This document shows, piece after piece, positions 55,656 to 64,000 of a DNA stretch of 64,000 nt. Source of the DNA: Cryptomeria japonica (Eukaryota > Streptophyta > Pinopsida > Cupressales > Cupressaceae); assembly GCF_030272615.1 (NCBI RefSeq), contig NC_081406.1:216760997-216824996 (forward strand), read 5' to 3'. Both the position numbers and the translations under genes were made by a program. How positions within the stretch are numbered: the stretch's first letter is position 1; the number at the start of each line of letters is the position of its first letter. Under the pieces are notes generated by a model, which was given only the letters and a program-made list of their open reading frames with translations, was not told the DNA's origin and made no database searches.

Positions 55656-56766
55656 ATGTCATCTAACAGTTCAAATTCATCTATAGCTATTTTTCAGAGA
55701 GAAATTCCTAGGCTTGATGGCATAAATTATAGAGTATGGAAGATTCAAATGGAGACTCATCTAAGATGTCTTGGGAAATATTTATGAGGTCACTAAGAAA
55801 GTCTATAATCCTCATGATCCAACATCTAGAAATCCTCCTCCAGCAAACTTGGATAAGGACATTGAAAATGATTGTAGAGCTAGAGAAGCCCTTTTGTGTG
55901 CCCTTTCAGATTAGTAAATAATGGGATTAACTGACAAATCATCTGCAAAGGCTATATGGGATAAGTTGGATACTCTAAATGATGGTGACCCTACTCTTAA
56001 AATTGCTAAACTTTATGGTTACTGGGTGAGATATGAGAGCCTGAAAATGGAGGAAGATGAAAGGATTACTGCATTTATGGAAAAAGAATGAAATTATCAT
56101 GGGAATTCAATGCTATGGTGGATCTTTGAGCGAGGATGAGATTGTTTCTAAAGTATTGATAGATTTTCCACCAACTTTCAAGATGAAGGCTACTAGAATT
56201 AATGAGCTGAGAACTATGCCTAATAATTCTATTAATAGAGACATTCTAGTTGGGAAGTTATCTTCTTTTGAACTTGAAGAATTTGGACCTTTTGGAATTG
56301 CAAAGACTAACCCTTCTTTTCATGCATCTACATCATCAACCAGAAAGAGTGATTGGAAAGCTTTATATGCAAAGGAACTAGATTTGATGAAGAAAGAGGA
56401 TGAAGAGTTTAAGCAACTTGAAGCCAAGTTATTTGCTAGAAGAGTTCCTAAAGGTCCAACAAGAAGTAAGTATGAAGGAAAACCACCTTTCAAATATTTT
56501 TCATGTAATAAGATAGTTCATTTTGCATCTAGATGTCCTAAGAGGAGTTCAAGATTTGAAGAAAGAGATAGAAGATATTTTAGGCCTAACCATGAATATC
56601 AGAACAAGCATAAGTATAGGAGAAAAAAAGATAAATCATGCTACTATGCGGATGAGGATGGTGTGACTGATTCTAATGATGAACCGACACAAGAATCAGC
56701 TAATGATTCTGGCAAAGCAAAGGAATGGGTATTCTTAGCTATCAAGGAAGATTCTCTGGCACCTTA
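55656..56766 (+). pseudogene. C4 gag, two frameshifts and stops
   Basis: ATG at 55656. 'REIPRLDGINYRVWKIQMET' matches copia gag. The frame changes near 55775 and again near 56085. Two adjacent stops (TAG and TAA at 55912-55917) stand exactly where C1 has Gln-Gln. The core continues with 'YGGSLSEDEIVSKVL', 'INELRTMPNNSINRDILVGK' and 'RKSDWKALYAKELDLM'. The zinc knuckle near 56495 has lost its first Cys (to Tyr) and its Gly (to Val). Confidence 0.85.
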
Positions 56767-58262
56767 AGAGAAGGCCCTTGCTACTAAAGTTGAAGACAAG
56801 GATGAATGGATAATAGACAGTGGATGCTCACATCATATGACTAGAGATAAAAGGAATTTTCTATCTTTGCAAGAATTTGATGGTGGTCTAGTTAGATTTG
56901 GAGATGACAAAGCATGCATGATCAAGGGAAGAGGAACCATATCTTTGGATGGTAAGAATAATAGTGATAATGTTTATTATGTTGAAAGTTTAAGGAATAA
57001 TCTTTTGAGTGTAGGATAGTTGGTGGATAAGGGCTTTCAATTATAGTTCAAGGATGGAAAATGCAAAATCATTAATAGATCTGGATTGGAGATTGCAACC
57101 AATGCTTAGACTAAAGGTAACATCTTTCATTTGAACTCCAATGAGAAGACATATTTAATTGCACATATTGATGAGAGTTGGCTATGGCATATGAGGCTGT
57201 GTCATGTAAATTTTGATTGCATTGTAAAGATCAGTTAAATTAAGGCTATTAGAGATATACCTAAGATTGTGAAGCCCTATAATCAGGTATGCAAGGAATG
57301 TCAAGTGGGTAAGCAATTCAAAACTTCTTTTAAGAGTATACAACACAAGTCTAATGATATTCTTGATCTTATTCATACTAATTTGTGTGGTCCTGGTAGA
57401 ATTAGAAGTTTTCAAGGTGATAGATATTTTATGCTAATCATTGATGACTATTCTAGAATGATGTGGGTTACTTTTCTAAGGGAGAAATCTGAAGCATTTG
57501 AAAAGTTTAAAATATTTAAAGCTAAAGTTGAGATAAAGACATGATTAAAGATTAAATGCATAGGGTCAGATCAAGGTGCTGAATTCACATCCGATGAATT
57601 TAACAATTATTGTGAGAAGAATGGTATAAGGAGACAATTGTTTGCACCCTGGACACCCCATCAAAATGGAGTTGTGGAAAAGAAGAACATAACCATCTTG
57701 CATGTGGCTAGAAATATGATGATGGAAGCTAATTTTCCTCATTTCTACTATAGAGAAGCTATTAGCACGATGGTGTACAAATTCAATAGAGTTCATATCA
57801 AAGGAGACATCAGTAGGACACCTTATGAGTTATGGTTTGGTCATACACCTATAGTTAAGTATTTCAAAATCTTTGGTCATAAATTCTATATCAGAAGAGA
57901 TGACTCCATTGGAAAGTTTCATCCTAGATGTGATGAAGGGATATTTCTTTGTTATTCTAATGAAAGCAAAGCATATAGATGTTACAAGAAAAGATTGTAA
58001 AGAATTATGGAAAGTACTAATGTCATAACTTATGAATGAGAAATGAAAGTGGAAATGATCATAACTGATCTGGTAGCACCTACACCGAAACATAATGTTG
58101 AACTAGTTACTCCGACAATATAAAAAAATTCAATAGTAACTAAAGATCAGAGTAGAGGAACAAAAAATATGAAGAATCCTAAGTATGTTAGGCTAAATCA
58201 TTCAAAAGATCAGATCATTAGAGACAAGAACAAAGGAGTGATGACAAGAAGAAGGTTGATAG
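56767..58262 (+). pseudogene. C4 protease and integrase, premature stops
   Basis: Protease 'WIIDSGCSHHMTRDKRNFLS' (about 56805), then 'VYYVESLRNNLLSVG'. Integrase: 'WHMRLCHVNFDCIVKIS', 'CKECQVGKQFKTSF', 'LIIDDYSRMMWVTFLREKSE' (first Asp), 'GSDQGAEFTSDEFN' (second Asp), 'HQNGVVEKKNITIL' (Glu). One frame runs from 56087 to 58262. Stops at 57017-57019, 57044-57046, 57107-57109, 57542-57544 and 57998-58000, among others, mostly replace Gln codons as judged from C1. The element is cut at 58262 before RT. Confidence 0.87.
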
Positions 58263-58504
58263 TGTTGGCATTCTACACTCATATGAGAATAGTTGATGTT
58301 GTCATTGATGGCAACCAACTAGAAATCGACTGGCAATAGGTTTCTACATGCACCGGCAGACACCAGCACTGACAAGCACTTACACCAGCATTTAGATTAC
58401 ATCAGCAACAAATCATACCAGCACTCAGGCCGACATGGGATGAACTTTTTTTTACTGTAATATAATTATCTTTTGTAAGACAACTTGTTATATTGTAAAA
58501 TACT

Positions 58505-58513
58505 CATATATGT
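58505..58513 (+). promoter_or_regulatory. TATA box in the E2 LTR
   Basis: CATATATGT followed shortly by GAGATC. Confidence 0.4.
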
Positions 58514-58973
58514 ATGAGATCTTATAGATCATTTTGTGATGATATGTATGGTAGAAGATAGTTGTTTAGTAGCAGTGAAAATTTGTGGTTAAGGTATCTA
58601 TCTAAGCTTAAACTAGTACTGAACCTATCATTAGAGATGTTGTTTTGAGAAGTAAATTGTATTAGATATAATTATCCATTTTGTAGTTAGTGAGACTCTT
58701 CATTAAGCTGTGAGCTCTAAGCTATTGGCCTCCTTGCATATGCAGGCCCCTATTGTAAGTAGTATTTATTCATTAGCCAATGAGTAAATATTGTGGGTCA
58801 CAAATCCCATCAAGGTTTTTCCCACATTGGGTTTCCTGATTAAAATATCTTGTGTTATGGTGTGTTTCTATGTTGTCTCTGTTATTTGTGTTTACTACAT
58901 TAATTCTTGTTTACTGGTACAGTGTTTTGGGTTGCAAAGTTATAAATAAGTTTAATTATTCATTCAATTGGTT

Positions 58974-59007
58974 AGACACTAATTCACCCCCCCCCATCTC
59001 AGTGTCT
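58974..59007 (+). promoter_or_regulatory. C-rich hairpin near the E2 LTR end
   Basis: Perfect arms AGACACT and AGTGTCT enclose a loop with a long C run, 24 nt before the LTR end. Confidence 0.7.
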
Positions 59008-59033
59008 TTGGGATTGTCATTGAATCTAACAAT

Positions 59034-59045
59034 TGGTATCAGAGC
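59034..59045 (+). other. E2 primer binding site (initiator Met tRNA)
   Basis: TGGTATCAGAGC, exact consensus. Confidence 0.9.
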
Positions 59046-59049
59046 GTGG

Positions 59050-60200
59050 TCCTCTATTTGCAAAAGCCTAACAACTTGAGGAAGATTCTGAAACTAGTAT
59101 AGATGGAGAACTTAAGAAAATAGTTGGAAGGATCTCTTGAATATTTTGATGTAGAAAAATTGAAGATGATCTGAGGACTGCTAAGGAATTCATTAAAGAA
59201 CTTCAGGAGAACCTGGTTATAGCACAAAATAAGAGAAAGGAACTTCATGAGAAAATGTAGAATGATGATGATGAAGAGGAAACTCTTAGAGACATTGCAA
59301 ATAAGTTAAGGCAAGAGAACAGTAATATGAAGAATGAAATGCAAGATATGACTATGAGGTTATGTAAGGATATTGAAGGTAGGAAGAAGAATGAAGAAGA
59401 CTTGACTAGGAGACTTAATGATGCAGGAAATGAAAATCTAAGACTCAGTCATGAAATTGATATGCTAAAGACAAATTTGATTTACATGCAACATGATAAA
59501 GATGAGCTTGTGAGACAAGTTGGAATTTTGGAAAATGAGTTGATCACTACAAATGAACACAAAGACAAATTCAAGAAAAGTTCAGAAAGGATTGATGACA
59601 TGCTGAAAAGACAGAAACCTGATGGAGATACAATTGGACTTGGATTTTAAATTGGAGAAATTTATGGTAATGCAAATAATCAAGATCAGAACAAACTGGT
59701 AAGACAACCTAATGCTTATAAATTTAATGGGAAATGTTTCAATTGCAACAAATATGGTCATAGAGAAAATCAGTGTAGATCTAGAAATAATCAGAATACA
59801 AACTCACCCATCGGTCAATGTTCCAAATGCCACAAAGCTGGTCATAATTCAATAAAATTGCAAAATGAATGTGAAATGCTATGTTTGTGGTTGATTTGGG
59901 CATTTATCTAATCAATGCAGATCACAAACCGGTCAAGGATAGGGAAAATCTTTTCAAAGGAATAATGTAACTTATTATACATGTAACAAGATTGGGCATA
60001 TTGCAAAATTTTGTAGAAGCAAGACTATACCGGTGAACAATAAAGGATCTAGTGTGAAGGGAAAAGAAAAGGTAAATGAAATAAAGCAAGATTTTTCAAA
60101 ATAATGGATTAAGAAGGCAGATCAGAAAGTTGATGAATCTATCTCTACATCGGTAGAAAAGAGTAACCCTCCACCAGTAGGAGATTCTTCATCTAACTAA
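59050..60200 (+). pseudogene. E2 gag: coiled coil plus four CCHC knuckles, frameshifted
   Basis: The first half is a long charged helix (59160-59640; 'LTRRLNDAGNENLRLSHEID', 'KDELVRQVGILENELITTNE'), very probably a coiled coil. Four knuckles follow: CFNCNKYGHRENQC (about 59737), CSKCHKAGHNS with a damaged end (about 59820), CYVCG-stop-FGHLSNQC (about 59878) and 'YTCNKIGHIAKFC' (about 59978). The frame shifts between the second and third. Copia Gags usually have one or two knuckles. The natural end is SSSN and TAA at 60198-60200, shared with E1. No UBN2-type gag core was recognised, unlike C1 and C4. Confidence 0.75.
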
Positions 60201-60499
60201 GGAATAATCCTTAGGGGGTATTGCAACAAATTAAAAATCATGCATTTTACCCTTGGTTGATGGTGAGAAGATACATTTCTTCTTTATCGGCTGATGTGTT
60301 AAGTTTTTACCTAACCGGCGAACATTTAATGTGGTTTTAAAGAACCTTTTTGGCTATAAAGCACCAGAAAACCCTCATTTCGACTCACCATGCATTCAAA
60401 AAATCAGAGAGAATGAAAATGAGCAAGGGCATCTTAAGATGAAGCTGCAAAGTGATTTTCAGGCATTAAGAGAACTTTAGTTAAGAGGTATTTATCAAA

Positions 60500-62466
60500 A
60501 TAGCAACCTCATCTTCTGTTCCTGAGTTTATTGCAAAACCTATCATTGTTGAAAACATCAAACACCCTAGACCCATGTTTAAGATTATCCCCGAGATTGT
60601 AAAGCAGGATGATTCTGTCAGAGCTTTTTCAAAAATTTTGAAGGGTGTAGCATTTGCAGAAGGCCCTAGAATCCACATACATTGCAACATAGAAAACCTA
60701 GGGACTGAGGATTTGAAGAAAATGTTTAATGAGGTTATTGCCGATGAAAAAGGTATGATTAAACCTGAACATAAGATTGTGGAAGACTTAGGTTTTGTAG
60801 AAATATTGAACACTCCTGAATTTCCAAAGGAAGTTATATGACTTGTATTGAGCAGAGTCCATGGAGAGTTCATGTGGTTAGAGTCAGTTTGCAAGATAAC
60901 CAAGGAAGCAATTAAGGCAGTTACTAGTTTACCTTCAACCGGTAGTAGGGCTGATAAAACCTATAAAATACCTAACAAGACTGTGACAAGCTTAACCAGA
61001 GCCACATCTGATAGTAGGTCACTTAGATTCAATGATGTCAATGATATAAATGTGAGATATGTTAGTATGATACTTGGATATAAAGCAACACATGCCAATA
61101 GACTGAATTTGGTTTCTAGCCTTTATATTCATAGTGCATATGAGATGGTGAACAATAATGCTAAGATAGATGTTTGTGAATGGCTTAAAGATGAACTGAA
61201 TGACAATTTGAAGAAGATTAAGGGAGATAAGAAACGTACTTTCCATCTTAGGAACTTACTAGTATGCTTAATGCTATACTTTACCAAAGAGATACCTGAC
61301 ATAGGTCACAAGGATTTTGGTTATGACATCCTAGTAGGAAAACAGATACAGGAAGCTTTGACTGATATCAGCACTGACTATGATAAAAATATTGTAGATT
61401 ACTTCAAAACATTTCAAACTAAGATGAGAGCAAGAGAGAGATTACCGCAGAGCATAGTTGATAAATATGACAAGAAAATATGTTTTGTCATTAAGCAAGA
61501 TGAGACTTGGATGGAAGCAGTAAGCCATAGAATTATTTGGGTTACTGAGATGGGTTATGAGGTAGACCTACCTATTCTGGAAACATATGCAAAATCCCTT
61601 CTTGATGCACCTAGGGAGCCATTTGAAGGAATATTTGGTAATGTAGAAACTATTGCAAGTAATGTATCTATGCATAAAGAAAGGAATAAAAGAGACAACT
61701 TTATCAGAGATGCCTCTAAGAAGGCAAATGAAATTAAGGAAAATGTCATCAATATCAGTGGTATATTAGCTAGTGAGCTTAAAGGACTGCAATCGGAAGC
61801 ACATGTTTCACCGGTTGTAACATCTTCTGATACTGACAGTGGCAAGGCTGCTGAGTTTAAGAGAGTGGAAAGGAAAAGGAAAAACTCACCAATACCTTCT
61901 CCTCCTAAGAAAACAAGGACACTAAGGAAAAAGAAACAGGTAGTTAGGGAACCACAGAAGAAACTTACACCAAAGAAGAAATAGACACCAGTTACCCCTA
62001 CACTAGATGATCTACTAAATGAGATTACACAGGAAGGTAATTTGGCAAATGTAAATAAATGGTATAATTATTTTAAGGATTCTAACAAACAAACTATTCA
62101 AGAAAGCATTAATTTACATTTGGATCTCTACAAGAAAGCTTTTATAGAAGTAATTGATGATTTACCTAATGATTTATACATGATATTAGAAGCTAAAAGG
62201 ATATCTATGATTGAACTGGATAAGAAGTTGAAAGTTGAAGCACTCTTGGCTGTACATCCGATAAACTCTAAGGAAGAGATAGATGAGCTTATATCTGAAG
62301 CAAACCAATTAGTATTTTTCAGTGGGCATGATGCACAATTGGCAAGGGTGTGGTGGTATAATACAATTCCCAAATAGATATAGATGGCCTTGTAAGGTAT
62401 AAGGGAAATACAAGGTAAGAAAATGATAGATCCCCTTAAGCCTACAAACACCCCAAGTGGTTCAAA
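60500..62466 (+). pseudogene. E2 ORFX: conserved protein of unknown function
   Basis: One frame runs from 60500 to about 62466. The start codon is ATA (60500-60502) at the place where E1 has ATG (both continue A-[TS]-S-S-S), a single G-to-A loss. Internal stops are TGA 60839-60841 (E1 has TGA at the same place), TAG 61982-61984 and three more after 62374. Recognisable blocks are 'LSRVHGEFMWLESVCKITKE', 'NVRYVSMILGYKATHANRLN', 'LLVCLMLYFTKEIPDIG', 'YFKTFQTKMRARERLPQSI', a basic region with 'KKTRTLRKKKQ' (about 61905-61940), and a helical end with 'DDLLNEITQEGNLANVNKWY'. No catalytic motif, signal peptide or membrane segment is visible. Function is unknown; the basic part could bind nucleic acid or act as a nuclear signal. 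Confidence 0.75.
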
Positions 62467-62467
62467 T

Positions 62468-64000
62468 GGGCCAATTATGAAACAAGACCTTCCCAAATGC
62501 AAATGATGATTTAGAAGGTGTCCTTAGGTCTATCACAAAGAGATTCAATTGGTTTGGTCTTCCTATGCAATGATTTAATGCCCAAATCCCAAATTAGGCC
62601 TATTAAGTCTAGAGCCCCCTTTAGCCCCACTGAGAGAGGAAATAATGATTAACTCTGCAACTTCTCATAACACTGACCAAAAAATTGTCTTTTCAACTAC
62701 CCTTTTGACTCTATGTCAACATATCCAAAGCATGACATAAGTTGTTCTGGAGAAAACACACTATCTGACCACTATCCCCTGTTTCTTAGCATAAAGTGGG
62801 ATGATTTTACAAAGAAACTATACCACAGGCTTCTCTTCAACACACCAAACCTAAAAATAGTCTTAGCAAATGGAAAATGAGGATGGAATCCAAGGTTAAT
62901 TTCACTCTATGAGGTTTCTTACCCCAAAAGCCCCAAATTTTCCTTCTACAACCCTTAAATCTAGGGTTTCTTCAATGTGCCTTCTCCACACACTCCTGCA
63001 AAAAATTGATTATGGTTTCACCTTTATATAGGTGTTATAAAACTAAATCAATCATAAAAAGTGCCACTCCAATGGCTAGTTCTCTCAATCCTTCACCCTA
63101 CCAAGCCTTTTCTCTAAGCTTTCAAACACAAAACTTTGGTGATCACCTTCTAAACTCCTTAATCTATACAATCAATTGTTAGATGATATAGTACATGTCA
63201 TTTTATAGTAATTTCATGAGAAATAGTAGATCAACATTCATGGAATGACCCCATGATTAACAAAACCTCAAAACTGTTAAGGAAAACGATACAAAAACTT
63301 GTAGCAGTCAGCCCAAACGTTAGGTTTCTGATAAAATAGTGATTTGAATGCATACACAGAGGTTAATGATGCGAACAAAAATGTACTAAAGTGCTATAAC
63401 ATGAAAAATATTCCAAAAAGAGCTCTCACAAATGCATAGTTATTAGAAAACTTGTCTCAAAATCAGATTTTATTGAGTTTCCTGTAACAGTCCGTACACT
63501 AGGCATTCAATTCTCTATACAATGCATACCAAGTGCAATATATAACTTGTCCAAGGTTTTTTCAACCAATTTTAGTTGGTTACAATGCTTATTTAAAACA
63601 TAAAACACTTAAAACCAAGTTTCCCTCCTAATCCTAAGTAACCGTTTGAACTTGAAAATTTGAATTTTACATCTTTTGCAAATGCTTGACAACTTTTGAA
63701 TAAACCCTAGAATTATTGGATTTTCATCTTTATTGGCATATTTGATGAATCTAAACCCTCCTAAATCCATTTTTGGGTGTTTTGACCCAATACTCATTGT
63801 TTTGACAACTTTTTGTATTTTTTGTTTCAAAAGCCATTATTGGCTTCAATAACTCATAATTGATTTTGTCTACATTTCTTGATGTTTGAAAGTCCTCCTT
63901 GGCCCCTGATGGTTGCATGATTGCATTTGTTTGTCTTGGTGCACCTGCACCATACTCCCCATGAACAAAAGTCTTCTTGTCCCAAGAAGCCCTCCATGCC
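62468..64000 (-). mobile_element. Probable LTR of another element, minus strand, running off the window
   Basis: The E2 reading frame ends abruptly here. On the minus strand, CATGGGGAG (about 63955-63963) looks like a polypurine tract followed by TGGTGCAGGTGC as an LTR start. A TATATAAA box lies further in (63023-63030), and the unit would end near 62468 with GGCCCA. This fits a 1.5-kb 3' LTR of an element that continues past the window. No partner or target duplication can be seen, so it remains a proposal. The 73-codon open frame at 63609-63830 has no recognisable domain. Confidence 0.35.
63023..63030 (-). promoter_or_regulatory. Candidate TATA box in the terminal LTR-like sequence
   Basis: TATATAAA on the minus strand, in a GC-flanked context ('cctatataaaggtg'). 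Confidence 0.4.

Larger units (their letters stand above)
54400..58262 (+). mobile_element. C4: 5' half of a SIRE-like copia element, cut by E2
   Basis: 5' LTR (54400-55599), primer site, gag, protease and integrase in order on the plus strand. The sequence ends in the integrase-RT linker ('MKNPKYVRLNHSKDQI'), where the E2 LTR starts. The proteins are close to those of C1 (for example 'RMWVTFLREKSEAF' types of block and the 'INELRTMPN' gag motif), so both belong to one family. Stops and two frameshifts in gag make it inactive. Confidence 0.87.
58263..59031 (+). repeat. E2 5' LTR
   Basis: 769 bp with the same ordered landmarks as the other copia-type LTRs: U3 motif 'cattgatggcaac', TATA box, 'ggtttttccc' and C-rich hairpin. 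Confidence 0.85.
58263..62467 (+). mobile_element. E2: second pol-less element of the E family, 3' end missing
   Basis: LTR 58263-59031 (769 bp, TGTTGGCATTC to TCTAACA), primer site, coiled-coil Gag with four knuckles, a gap of about 300 bp, then ORFX. The left target flank is GATAG (58258-58262), and the element inserted into the pol of C4. Order and proteins match E1, although the LTR sequences differ greatly. ORFX stays in one frame up to about 62466, where the sequence changes, probably because of another insertion. No protease, RT or integrase is found in the 3.4 kb of interior visible. Confidence 0.83.

Noticed and set aside
17614-59045. tRNA genes near the tggtatcagagc sites
   Set aside because: Only the 12-nt primer-complement is present next to LTR ends, with no cloverleaf-forming sequence.
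59050-62466. E2 as an endogenous pararetrovirus or an env-bearing retrovirus
   Set aside because: No RT, movement-protein, coat-protein or signal-peptide/membrane features; LTRs and a tRNA primer site mark it as an LTR retrotransposon derivative.

Overview
The window is plant nuclear DNA from a large, repeat-dominated genome. It is AT-rich (I estimate roughly two thirds A+T). It holds one likely host gene, a single-exon DUF538 protein at 2.2-2.7 kb, and otherwise mostly LTR retrotransposons in several states of decay. Nothing identifies the species. The giant nested repeats would fit a gymnosperm or another large-genome seed plant, but that is inference.

Layout. 1-5.2 kb: AT-rich intergenic DNA with the DUF538 gene, degenerate repeats upstream of it, and a tRNA-derived SINE-like repeat. 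5.2-11.9 kb: C1, a complete but dead minus-strand Ty1/copia element of the SIRE (Sirevirus) type. 11.9-16.8 kb: LTR relics and a GC-rich degenerate-repeat block. 16.8-27.7 kb: G1, a plus-strand gypsy-like element with gag and protease but no RT or integrase. A solo LTR (S1) has split its protease and a complete Tork-type copia element (C2) has split its 3' LTR. 27.8-29.5 kb: C3, the 3' end of a minus-strand SIRE-type copia. 29.5-41.7 kb: G2, a minus-strand gypsy element with RT, RNase H and integrase, split by E1 (32.1-40.9 kb). E1 itself carries solo LTR S2. 41.7-53.1 kb: G3, a young plus-strand gypsy/Tat-like element. It keeps one reading frame running gag-protease-integrase C-terminus, has no RT, RNase H or integrase core, and carries an antisense plant-mobile-domain ORF. 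53.1-54.4 kb: G4, a relative of G1. 54.4-58.3 kb: C4, a relative of C1. 58.3-62.5 kb: E2, a relative of E1. 62.5 kb to the end: another LTR-like sequence that probably interrupts E2.

The elements form a nest: C3 is broken by G2, G2 by E1 and by G4, G4 by C4, C4 by E2, and E2 probably by the last LTR. G3 landed almost exactly on the G2/G4 junction. Exact or near-exact 5-bp target duplications support C1, S1, C2, G1, E1, S2 and G3.

The least familiar system is E1/E2. These are LTR elements with an initiator-Met-type primer site and, in E1, a Sirevirus-type polypurine tract. They encode a coiled-coil Gag with four CCHC knuckles and, after its own stop and a 300-400 bp gap, a second long conserved ORF of unknown function (called ORFX here). 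They have no protease, integrase, RT or RNase H. Their LTR ends share with C1, C4 and S1 a C-rich hairpin whose arms change sequence but stay complementary. This suggests that they borrow the machinery of the SIRE-type copia elements. In the same way G1/G4 (gag and protease only) share LTR ends with the pol-bearing G2. Almost all inactivating mutations in C2, C4, G3 and E2 are nonsense changes explained by C-to-T at Gln or Arg codons, as expected from decay of methylated cytosines.
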